The notes under the pieces are model-generated. The model saw nothing but the letters and a program-made list of their open reading frames with translations, ran no database searches and was not told the origin of the DNA. From JBEKCP01 sp050014815 (GTDB taxonomy: Bacteria > Planctomycetota > Planctomycetia > Pirellulales > Thermoguttaceae): a stretch of DNA of 8,263 nucleotides. Made by a program: the position numbers and the translations under genes. The stretch spans positions 1 to 8,263 of the forward strand of contig JBEKCP010000252.1 of NCBI GenBank assembly GCA_050014815.1, in the 5' to 3' direction. How positions within the stretch are numbered: position 1 is the first letter of the stretch; the number at the start of each line of letters is the position of its first letter. Shown one piece after another: positions 1 through 6,167 of this stretch.

Positions 1-68
1 GCCAGCAGCACGCCGGCCGCGGCGAGGAAGCCGAGCACGGCGATCAAGACGACGCTTCGAAACCGCAT
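1..68 (-). CDS. N-terminus of an exported or membrane protein, truncated by the window edge
   Basis: Only the first 22 codons are inside the window. They read MRFRSVVLIAVLGFLAAAGV and then LL. Two arginines precede an uninterrupted hydrophobic run of about 17 residues, the pattern of a signal peptide or a first membrane helix. No family can be named from this. An in-frame ATG eight codons upstream (position 92) would add MTLPGSTP. I prefer the start at 68 because it gives a compact positively charged n-region. Neither start has a clear Shine-Dalgarno sequence. A weak promoter-like TGTAAT lies at 91-96 on this strand. The gene points the same way as tyrS, 185 bases upstream of it, with a long palindrome between them, so it is probably a separate transcription unit. 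Confidence 0.5.
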   Translation of the reverse strand, partial: MRFRSVVLIAVLGFLAAAGVLL

Positions 69-150
69 GGGAGTGCTGCCCGGCAATGTCATTACAACCC
101 GCTAGTAGTGCGACACAACCAAAATGTCACGTTGATCGACGAGGATCGCA

Positions 151-218
151 GTTTAGCGAGCGGGCTTGCCCGCCGAGTGCCCATCGATTCGCTCGGCGGG
201 CAAGCCCGCCCGCTAAAC
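151..218. repeat. Palindromic repeat, copy 1 (27-bp arms)
   Basis: The left arm 151-177 begins GTTTAGCGAGCGGGC and pairs with the right arm 192-218 with one mismatch, around a 14-base loop. It is the same element as at 7597-7665 and 8186-8256, but its inner arm end is GAG/CTC rather than GTG/CAC, so both sides changed together. It lies 34 bases past the tyrS stop. No T-run follows on either strand, so it is not a classical intrinsic terminator, though it may still stop transcription or protect the mRNA end. Confidence 0.9.
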
Positions 219-252
219 GTGCTCAACTCGACAGTTTGGCCGGGTTGGAGCG

Positions 253-1536
253 CTATGGCGTGAACTTCAACAGGGCGTAGGACTTCTTTCCGGCACGGAG
301 CACCAGGACGGATTCTCCCGCGAGGTCGGCCGGGCCCAGCCGGGTCTCGATATCGCCCACCCGGCGGTTGTTGACGTAGGCCCCGCCCTGGTTGATGATC
401 CGCCGGGCCTCGCCCTTGCTCTTGGCGAGGCCCGACTCGACCAGGGCGTCCACCAGCGGCAGGCCCGCGGCGAGGCGGCTTCGCGGAAGCTCTCGGCTAA
501 CGACATCGGCGAAAATGCCTTCGAGCTGGGCGTCGGAGACCTCGCGGATCTCGGCGCCGAAGAAGATGTCGGTCGCCCGCCGGGCCGCGGCCAGGCCCGC
601 CTCGGCGTGGACCAATCGCGTCAGGTCGGCCGCCAGGCGCCGCTGGGCCACGCGGCGGCCGGGGTCCGCCGAGTGCTCCGCTAAGATCGTCAGGATCTCC
701 GGCTCTTCGAGGTCGGTGAACAGCCGCAGGCACTTGCCCACGTCGGCATCGTCCAGGTTGATCCAGTACTGGTAGAACTGGTAGGGGCTTGTGCGCTCCG
801 GCGAGAGCCACAGGGCGCCCGATTCGGTCTTGCCCATCTTCTGGCCGTCGGAGCGGGTCAACAAGGGGCAGGTCATGCCGTAGAGCTGGACGGCCCGCAT
901 CCGCCGGGCCAGGTCGATTCCGGCCGTGATGTTCCCCCATTGATCGCTGCCGCCGACCTGGAGCTCGCACCCGTAATGCTCGTTCAAGTAGACGAAATCG
1001 TAGGCCTGGAGCAGCATGTAGCTGAACTCGGTGTAACTCAAGCCGGCGTCGGACCGCTCCAGGCGCATCCGAACGGAGTCCTTGGCGAGCATGGCGGCGA
1101 CGGGGAAGTGTTTTCCGATGTCCCGCAGGAAGGCGAGGTAGCCGAACTGCCCCATCCAATCGTAGTTGTTTACCAGGAGGGCGGAGTTCGGGCCACACTG
1201 GAAATCGAGGAAGCGGCGGAGTTGCTTTTCCATGCCGGCGACGTTTGCCCGCAGAACGTCCACGCCCAGGAGGTTGCGTTCTTCGCTCTTTCCGCTGGGG
1301 TCGCCGATCATGCCGGTGGCCCCGCCCACCAGCGCCACGGGCCGATGGCCGGCCTTCTGGAATCGCCGGAGCACCATCAGGGCGACCAGGTGGCCGACGT
1401 GCAGGCTGTCGGCCGTCGGATCGAAGCCGGCATAGAGGGTTCGCGGCTTCTGGGCCAGCCAGGCACCCAGGTTGTTGTCGTCGGTCGTCTGGTGGATCAA
1501 TCCGCGCCAGGCGAGTTCGGAAAAGGCATCCGGCAT
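253..1536 (-). CDS. tyrS: Tyrosine--tRNA ligase
   Basis: This cytoplasmic class I aminoacyl-tRNA synthetase attaches tyrosine to tRNA-Tyr using ATP. The 427-residue product has the expected length and order for bacterial TyrRS. The N-terminal block YAGFDPTADSLHVGH (35-49) carries the HIGH-type signature as HVGH. SYTEFSYMLLQAYDF (167-181) and GGSDQWGN (195-202) form the tyrosine pocket region. KMGKT (233-237) is the KMSKS loop. An S4 RNA-binding domain covers about 359-405 (LVDALVESGLAKSKGEARR). All key motifs are intact. The ATG at 1536 fits the family N-terminus. An AAGGA on the coding strand (plus coordinates 1549-1553) lies 12 bases upstream, a little far for a strong ribosome binding site. 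A heptad-repeat spacer separates it from ispD, and a long palindrome follows the stop. Confidence 0.97.
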   Translation of the reverse strand: MPDAFSELAWRGLIHQTTDDNNLGAWLAQKPRTLYAGFDPTADSLHVGHLVALMVLRRFQKAGHRPVALVGGATGMIGDPSGKSEERNLLGVDVLRANVAGMEKQLRRFLDFQCGPNSALLVNNYDWMGQFGYLAFLRDIGKHFPVAAMLAKDSVRMRLERSDAGLSYTEFSYMLLQAYDFVYLNEHYGCELQVGGSDQWGNITAGIDLARRMRAVQLYGMTCPLLTRSDGQKMGKTESGALWLSPERTSPYQFYQYWINLDDADVGKCLRLFTDLEEPEILTILAEHSADPGRRVAQRRLAADLTRLVHAEAGLAAARRATDIFFGAEIREVSDAQLEGIFADVVSRELPRSRLAAGLPLVDALVESGLAKSKGEARRIINQGGAYVNNRRVGDIETRLGPADLAGESVLVLRAGKKSYALLKFTP

Positions 1537-1558
1537 GTATGAATGCGATCCTTAAGTG

Positions 1559-1607
1559 GTCAGTTGTTAGTTGTCCGTTGTCCGTTGTCCGTTGTCAGTT
1601 GTCAGTT
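1559..1607. repeat. Seven tandem 7-bp repeats (GTCAGTT/GTCCGTT)
   Basis: Seven uninterrupted in-phase heptads occur here: GTCAGTT, GTTAGTT, GTCCGTT three times, then GTCAGTT twice. They lie in the ispD-tyrS spacer just upstream of the tyrS ribosome binding site. They are too short and have no spacers, so this is not CRISPR. They resemble the short tandem heptamer repeats known from cyanobacterial and some planctomycete genomes. An inverted partner array lies at 1632-1659. Confidence 0.9.
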
Positions 1608-1631
1608 CTTTGCAAGGCATTGAGTTGCGGC

Positions 1632-1659
1632 AACTGACCACTGACAACTGACCGCTGAC
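1632..1659. repeat. Inverted partner array of the 7-bp repeat (four units)
   Basis: Four heptads are present: AACTGAC, CACTGAC, AACTGAC and CGCTGAC. On the minus strand these read GTCAGCG, GTCAGTT, GTCAGTG, GTCAGTT, the same repeat in opposite orientation to 1559-1607. A perfect 13-bp pairing is possible between 1594-1606 and 1640-1652. An alternative 12-bp pairing joins 1555-1566 to 1631-1642. The array begins 7 bases after the ispD stop, so a transcript running from ispD to tyrS would fold into a long hairpin here. Confidence 0.85.
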
Positions 1660-1666
1660 TTCCGCG

Positions 1667-2407
1667 TCACCGCCACATGTCGTCGTCGGCGAAGGGATGC
1701 GCGGGACCGACCAGCTTGGGCTTGGGCAAGGCCCGGAGCGCTTGCTCGGCCAGGCGGAGGTCCTCCCGGGTGGTGACCTTCATGTTGATGGGCGAGCCGG
1801 GGACCACGGTCACCGGATGGCCGATCCGCTCGACCAGTTGGGCGTCGTCGGTGGCGGAGAAACCTTCCCGCCGGGCATAGGCGTCCAGGAGTAATTCGCG
1901 ACGGAAGACCTGCGGGGTTTGGGCCTCCCAGAGCCGGTCGCGAGGGGTCGTCTTCTCGATTTTGTGGTCCGGGCCGACCAGCTTCAACGTGCCCGCCACC
2001 GGAATGGCGAAAATGGCGGCCCCGAATCGCTCCGCCGCCTCGAAAATCTGGTCGATCCAAGGATCGGCCAGGCAGGGTCGGGCGGCATCGTGGACACAGA
2101 CGAAATCGGCCTCCGGCTTCACCCTCGCCAGCGCCGCCTGGACCGAATCGCTCCGCTGGGCGCCCCCGTCGACCACGTCGATCCCCAGGATGGCGACGTT
2201 CGCGGCGAAGCGGAGGTTGAAATCGCCGCGGTCCTCCGGGGCGATCACCAGGATCACCTGGACCACGTCGGCGCGGTTGAGGAACCGATCGGCCGAATGG
2301 AGCCACACCGCCCGGTTGGCCAGCGGCGCGAACGGCTTCTTGTAGCTCTTGTCGTGGAAGCGGCTGCTGCGGCCGGCGGCAGGCAGGATTACGGCGAACT
2401 TGGCCAT
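1667..2407 (-). CDS. ispD: 2-C-methyl-D-erythritol 4-phosphate cytidylyltransferase
   Basis: This enzyme of the MEP isoprenoid pathway joins MEP and CTP to give CDP-methylerythritol and pyrophosphate in the cytoplasm. The 246-residue product shows the family's nucleotidyltransferase signatures in order. LPAAGRSSRF (8-17) is the CTP-binding loop with its arginine at 16, followed by a lysine at about 24. GGAQRSDSVQ (81-90) and HDAARP (106-111) follow. QTPQVF (163-168), TDDAQLVE (186-193) and NMKVTT (208-213, with lysine 210) complete the set. The ATG at 2407 puts the conserved loop at the usual distance. It starts 16 bases after the DUF1559 stop with no convincing ribosome binding site, which suggests co-transcription and perhaps translational coupling. 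The tail HPFADDDMWR extends slightly past the catalytic core. The main alternative, another sugar-nucleotide transferase, is unlikely given the full motif set. Confidence 0.95.
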   Translation of the reverse strand: MAKFAVILPAAGRSSRFHDKSYKKPFAPLANRAVWLHSADRFLNRADVVQVILVIAPEDRGDFNLRFAANVAILGIDVVDGGAQRSDSVQAALARVKPEADFVCVHDAARPCLADPWIDQIFEAAERFGAAIFAIPVAGTLKLVGPDHKIEKTTPRDRLWEAQTPQVFRRELLLDAYARREGFSATDDAQLVERIGHPVTVVPGSPINMKVTTREDLRLAEQALRALPKPKLVGPAHPFADDDMWR

Positions 2408-2423
2408 GGGACTCGAGCCGGCG

Positions 2424-3515
2424 TCACGGCTGCGTCAGGCTGCAGGTCTCTCCACCGTCGATCGTGGCCGTGCTGCGATAGATGGTCAGGTCGACGGTCT
2501 GGGCGATGAACGTGGCGCTGCCGTCGGCCATGCCGAAATTTCCGCCCCCCGTGTGCCGGCTCATGAAGCCCCAGTTGTGCTGCCAGTCGGTGGTGGCGTT
2601 GGTCGTGGCAAGGTTCTGGTTCTGCGTAATGCAATTCAGGGGGAGGCCGCAGGTGCCGATCCCGCCTTCAAACCAGTACCAGAACGACCACGCGCAGAAG
2701 CTCGGGATCGTTTCGCCGACGGCGAACGTTTTGCTGGTGCCGTCGCGGATGTCGGCATTCACGATCGGGGTCACGGCGCAGGTAGCGCCGGTGCCCCCTC
2801 CGCGGCAGATGATTCCGTTGCCGTTGTCCACGCCGTCGGCGATGCCGCTGTTGCGGCCGTGGGGCCACGCCACCTGCGACTGCTGATTGACCGGGTCCCC
2901 CGCTGCGCCAACCGTGGGGGACATCACCGAATTCGCAGACATGTCGGCGTTGACGGTCCAATTGCAGCCGCCCACCGACTTGTAATTGGTCGTGGCGAAC
3001 GCGCCCGTGCCCATGATGTTACTACTCAGCGAACCCCGCGTAGTGTCCGCCGGGCAGATAAAAGTGTTGACAACCTTTTGTGCGGCCGCCCAGTTGTTGT
3101 AGCCGTTGGCGTTGTCAACGAAACTGATGTTCTGGCCGATGTTGATCGACTGGGACAGGGGCACCTCGTCAATGTAGGGGAGGATGAGCGTCAGCCAACT
3201 CACGCCCATCGCGGTCGTGCTGCCCGACGGCGACGGGGTGCCGACCGTGGCGACAGTGCCCCAGTTCGTCGGGTACTGCCGCATGGCGGCTTCGTAATTG
3301 TTCAACGCCAGGCAGATTTGCTTGACGTTGTTCAGGCACTTCATCCGCCGGGCCGCATTCATCACCGAGAAGACCGCCGGGAGCAACAGGGCAATCAATA
3401 TGCCAATGATGGTAATGACCACCAGCAATTCGACCAGCGTGAAAGCCCGCCGCGGCGCGCCGACGCCGCCTCCGGCGGCCACCCGCCCTGAAGAACTCGA
3501 TCGTTGAGTAGCCAT
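2424..3515 (-). CDS. DUF1559 pseudopilin-like protein with prepilin N-methylation motif
   Basis: The 363-residue product begins with a 24-residue basic, serine- and glycine-rich leader. Then comes the type IV pilin/pseudopilin signature FTLVELLVVITIIGILIALL. Cleavage by prepilin peptidase is expected at A24|F25, with the conserved glutamate at 29. A globular periplasmic-type domain follows. Near the C-terminus is MSRHTGGGNFGMADGSATFI (318-337), the histidine-glycine and ADGS signature of DUF1559 (SBP_bac_10). The family is greatly expanded in planctomycetes; its exact role is unknown and is thought to involve pseudopilus-like or envelope assembly. The reading frame is open far upstream, to 4325, but that part is antisense to another gene. 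The ATG at 3515 is chosen because it has a strong AAGGAGG six bases upstream and gives a normal pseudopilin leader. ispD follows after 16 bases. Confidence 0.93.
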   Translation of the reverse strand: MATQRSSSSGRVAAGGGVGAPRRAFTLVELLVVITIIGILIALLLPAVFSVMNAARRMKCLNNVKQICLALNNYEAAMRQYPTNWGTVATVGTPSPSGSTTAMGVSWLTLILPYIDEVPLSQSINIGQNISFVDNANGYNNWAAAQKVVNTFICPADTTRGSLSSNIMGTGAFATTNYKSVGGCNWTVNADMSANSVMSPTVGAAGDPVNQQSQVAWPHGRNSGIADGVDNGNGIICRGGGTGATCAVTPIVNADIRDGTSKTFAVGETIPSFCAWSFWYWFEGGIGTCGLPLNCITQNQNLATTNATTDWQHNWGFMSRHTGGGNFGMADGSATFIAQTVDLTIYRSTATIDGGETCSLTQP

Positions 3516-3521
3516 ACCTCG

Positions 3522-3528
3522 CCTCCTT
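3522..3528 (-). promoter_or_regulatory. Strong Shine-Dalgarno site for the DUF1559 gene
   Basis: On the minus strand this reads AAGGAGG, a near-complete anti-16S complement, six bases before the ATG at 3515. It decides the start of a frame that stays open another 800 bases upstream. It is the strongest ribosome binding site seen in the window. Confidence 0.85.
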
Positions 3529-3676
3529 CGTCCGCCCTTATCCCCCGCCTTGTCCGGGAGAATCGCCTCTGGCCCTGTCCCGACACCCTCAGGATACAGC
3601 AATTCACGGCAAAAGGGAAGCGCCGTGTGCGGGAATTCCGCTCTTCCCAGGGCTCGCGCATGGGCGCCCCAGGGCA

Positions 3677-3682
3677 TATAAT
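3677..3682 (+). promoter_or_regulatory. Consensus -10 box upstream of the heparinase-like gene
   Basis: The hexamer TATAAT lies 31 bases before the proposed TTG start, in an otherwise GC-rich divergent spacer. The expected transcript start would be near 3689, leaving a leader of about 25 bases. No recognisable -35 box occurs at 16-18 bases spacing (the 17-base position reads TCGCGC), and there is no TG extension, so an activator may be needed. The call rests on the hexamer and its position only. Confidence 0.5.
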
Positions 3683-3700
3683 CGGTAGGTGAACCGCGTC

Positions 3701-3705
3701 GGGAG
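3701..3705 (+). promoter_or_regulatory. Ribosome binding site supporting a TTG start
   Basis: GGGAG lies eight bases before TTG at 3714. An in-frame TGA at 3690 leaves no ATG or GTG between it and the TTG. The alternative in-frame ATG at 3735 has no site at suitable spacing. Another ATG at 3759 has a weak TGGGGTGG upstream but would lose half of the signal peptide. Confidence 0.5.
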
Positions 3706-3713
3706 ACTATCTC

Positions 3714-6134
3714 TTGCCTAACCTTGCTCTCAGGATGGTTCTGTGGGGTGGTGCCGTTATGCCTATAGCGGCTGGGTGGCTCGGCTCCGTGCGGGCCCAA
3801 CCGGCGATAACCGCCCCCGCGGAGCCCGATTATCGGGGGCTGGTCCAACGGTATGTCCCTGCCCCCCTGGCCGGCAGCAGGCCGGGCTATGCAGACCGGA
3901 TCCAGCGCGGCCCGCTGCGGCGCCACTGTGAAGAGATGGCCGCGGAGGCCTGGCTCTCGCACTGGACCGCCCGGACCGACTACTCCCAGGCCGCTAGAGA
4001 GCGGCTGGCAGCCCTGATGGACGTCTGGCAAATTCAGCGTCAGCCGGGCCATCCCTGGAAACGCGTCTGCTTCTTCTCGCTCTATCCGATCATGGACACC
4101 TATCGGATCCTGAGCGGAGACGGACAATTGGATGCCGACTCCCGGCGGCGGTTTCGAGAGTTCGCCCGCGAGGCCTGCTTTCCCCTGGAAACCGGGGTAT
4201 TCAACCAGTCGCTGGCGCGCTCGGCCGGGCTGGCCCTGGCGGCCAAGCTTCTGCCGGAACTGGCCGAAGCCCCCGGCTGGCGAAAGGCCGCCGAGGAAAT
4301 CTGGGACGAGTGGCAGCGCCGGCAAGACACGACCGAGAACGCCGCCTGCTATAACGGTATTTCACTGACCTTCCTCTGGCTGCTCCACGATGCCTTGGAC
4401 CGGGCCGACCTGGGCAGCGACCCGGCCGCAAGGCGGATGTTCGCGCGGTTTCGCGACCAGGTCAGCCCGTTGGGCGTCGTGCCGGAGTACGGCGACTCGG
4501 GCGATGCCGATTGGGGCATGTTGCATTGCTGGGGCAACTGGGTCGCGGCCTTCGAGCGGGCCGCCCGCGTCTTTCACGATCCGACCTACCGCTGGCCGGC
4601 CGTGCGAATGTTTCAGGCGGCCGGCCGCCATCGGGCTATCCCATCTCCCGCCGGGGGTGAGGGCGCGTCAATCGACGCAATGAGCACGGCCTACGCCCTC
4701 TGCCTGGCCGACCAATGGCGCGATGCGGGGCTGGTCCCTCGGCCCTGCGAGGCCGCCAGCGATGTGCTCTATCGGGTGGTTGACATATCGCCATACGTGG
4801 CACATTCGCCCGATTCACCCGAGAAGGCACCAAAGACCCCCCGGACGCAGTCCGGGGGCTTTTCGCCTCCGGCCGTGCCCGACAAACTCATCTTGGCCCC
4901 CTCGCGACGCCCCGGTGACCCCTTCGTCATGGCCGAGCTGTTCGCACGGTCCTATCACGCCCACGAAGACCAGTTGGGAGCCGTCCTCTACTATGAGTTC
5001 GAGGACGTGCCACTCCTCCATGGGCTGGGCTATCACAATCGGGCCGCGGAGGAGGCCAACTTGCTGCTGATGTCTCCGCCGGACGACCCGTTCCCCCACA
5101 AGCCGGCGGCCTTGGCGCCGGGCGTGTGGCACGGGGCCTCGCTGCCCCTTCGGGAACTGCCCGCCGTCGCGCAACCCGGTGGCCAAAACCTCCGCCACTT
5201 CGACAAACTCACCTTCCGCGTGGAGGAAGATGAACCGGTCAACTTGTACGTGGCCAACCTCCGGCTGAGCGGGCCCAGCGGCGACCGACTGCTGGACGAC
5301 TTCCAGAAGCACACCACCTGGAGGGGGGGCAGACAGGCGATCGTGCCCGGGCCTGCCGGTGGCCAACAGGCGATGCGGGTCTCGCTGCCCCGCGGCGCCA
5401 GTTTCGTTTGGCGGGCCGGCTTCGATGCCAGCTTCTCGCTCGGCGAGTTTGACCGTATAAAATTCGACTGGATGATCGAGGGGGTCGATCGCGGCTGGAG
5501 CAAGTCGCTGATCCTCCGGGTGGACGCCTCGCCGACCGACTTCCACGTGCCACTTCGACCTCAGGGGGCGCATGTAGTGCGGGCCAGAACCGAGGCCCAC
5601 GGCGGCGACCAGTTCGGCCAGTTCGAGGCTGCCGGCTGGTTCACCGACGACTCGCGGCTCGTGCGGCGAATGCTCTTGCTCCGCGAGGGGGCCTTGCTGG
5701 TGACCGACGATCTGATGCCCGGTCCACAGGCCGACGGCTGGACGGCCGGTCCGCTCTGGCACCTCTTCGCGCGGCCGCTTTCCGAGCGGCCGCAGTCGGG
5801 CCCTGCGTGGTTCGACGCCCCGGGCCGCCGCCATTTGCTGGTCTGGCTGGAGCAGGCCCCGGGGCGGTCGATGGGCGTCGAGACGGTCCGGCTCTGGTCG
5901 GGCGTCGAGCCGTACACCGTCTTCGCGAAGCAGAGGTTGAAGGCGGGCCGGTCCGCCCGATTCGTCACAGTGCTCGTGCCGCACCGGCCGGAGATCGAGG
6001 CGGCCCCGCTGGCCGCCGGCATCACGCTCCACCAATCCGATGGCGGCCGGCTCGACCTCCGCCTGGCCCTGCCCGCCGGGGCCGTGGATGTCCAGATCGA
6101 TCCCGAGGGGCAATGGAAGGTCGTACGCCCTTGA
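3714..6134 (+). CDS. Secreted heparinase II/III-like (alpha-toroid plus beta-sandwich) polysaccharide enzyme
   Basis: The 806-residue product starts with a signal peptide: arginine 7, a hydrophobic stretch 8-24, and a likely cut at SVRA|QP after residue 28. It is therefore probably periplasmic or exported. Residues about 40-360 are helical with aromatic and acidic clusters (FNQSLARS with N164, ENAACYNG with Y213, MLHCWGNW with H271), as in the alpha/alpha-toroid of polysaccharide lyases. A linker (about 368-390) carries a DNA palindrome. YHAHEDQ (414-420) with H415, H417 and D419 matches the H-x-H-x-D motif opening the heparinase II/III beta-sandwich. A segment starting LLDDFQ (526-531) and ending near 615 looks like a carbohydrate-binding-type jelly roll inserted in the sandwich, which resumes at FTDDSRLVRR and LLVTDDLM. 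Lyase activity and substrate cannot be told from sequence. TTG start preferred; ATG 3735 is an alternative. DUF1015 follows after 33 bases. Confidence 0.75.
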   Translation: MPNLALRMVLWGGAVMPIAAGWLGSVRAQPAITAPAEPDYRGLVQRYVPAPLAGSRPGYADRIQRGPLRRHCEEMAAEAWLSHWTARTDYSQAARERLAALMDVWQIQRQPGHPWKRVCFFSLYPIMDTYRILSGDGQLDADSRRRFREFAREACFPLETGVFNQSLARSAGLALAAKLLPELAEAPGWRKAAEEIWDEWQRRQDTTENAACYNGISLTFLWLLHDALDRADLGSDPAARRMFARFRDQVSPLGVVPEYGDSGDADWGMLHCWGNWVAAFERAARVFHDPTYRWPAVRMFQAAGRHRAIPSPAGGEGASIDAMSTAYALCLADQWRDAGLVPRPCEAASDVLYRVVDISPYVAHSPDSPEKAPKTPRTQSGGFSPPAVPDKLILAPSRRPGDPFVMAELFARSYHAHEDQLGAVLYYEFEDVPLLHGLGYHNRAAEEANLLLMSPPDDPFPHKPAALAPGVWHGASLPLRELPAVAQPGGQNLRHFDKLTFRVEEDEPVNLYVANLRLSGPSGDRLLDDFQKHTTWRGGRQAIVPGPAGGQQAMRVSLPRGASFVWRAGFDASFSLGEFDRIKFDWMIEGVDRGWSKSLILRVDASPTDFHVPLRPQGAHVVRARTEAHGGDQFGQFEAAGWFTDDSRLVRRMLLLREGALLVTDDLMPGPQADGWTAGPLWHLFARPLSERPQSGPAWFDAPGRRHLLVWLEQAPGRSMGVETVRLWSGVEPYTVFAKQRLKAGRSARFVTVLVPHRPEIEAAPLAAGITLHQSDGGRLDLRLALPAGAVDVQIDPEGQWKVVRP
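4838..4863 (+). other. Terminator-like palindrome inside a coding sequence
   Basis: A perfect 9-bp stem (CCCCCGGAC at 4838-4846, GTCCGGGGG at 4850-4858) has a 3-base loop GCA and is followed by CTTTT. It looks like an intrinsic terminator, yet it lies in frame within the heparinase-like gene and is translated as TPRTQSGGF (375-383) in the linker between toroid and sandwich. It may be an inserted mobile palindrome, or a point of premature termination. Confidence 0.7.
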
Positions 6135-6150
6135 CACCGCCGCCGGTGTC
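6133..6150 (+). other. Small hairpin overlapping the heparinase-like stop codon
   Basis: GACACCG (6133-6139) pairs with CGGTGTC (6144-6150) around a 4-base loop. The hairpin includes the last two bases of the TGA stop. No T-run follows, so it is not an intrinsic terminator. A second GACAC at 6154-6158 can compete for GTGTC at 6146-6150, giving two mutually exclusive folds before the DUF1015 start. Confidence 0.45.
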
Positions 6151-6167
6151 ACGGACACTTAGCCTTC

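Noticed and set aside
151..218. Intrinsic terminator of tyrS
   Set aside because: The stem is long but no T-run follows on the minus strand, and the same element occurs elsewhere in other contexts; it is better described as a dispersed repeat that may have secondary termination effects.
1559..1659. CRISPR array
   Set aside because: Repeat units are 7 bases, contiguous and without spacers.
2349..3491. 380-residue open frame antisense to the DUF1559 gene
   Set aside because: It is rich in arginine, glycine and histidine with no motif, as expected for a shadow frame in GC-rich DNA; the opposite strand has clear family signatures.
3516..4325. Upstream extension of the DUF1559 frame to an ATG at 4325
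   Set aside because: The extra 270 residues are antisense to the heparinase-like gene, have no family character, and would bury the pilin signal motif. The ATG at 3515 has a strong ribosome binding site.
5538..5556. CCACGTG-containing stretch in the heparinase-like gene as a fourth parS
   Set aside because: It shares only the central CCACGTG core and differs from parS at about five positions; the flanks lack the GTTT/AAAC half-sites and it lies in coding sequence.
4815..6158. 447-residue minus-strand open frame over the heparinase-like gene
   Set aside because: Low-complexity shadow composition, no recognisable domain, no ribosome binding site; the plus strand encodes the motif-bearing protein.
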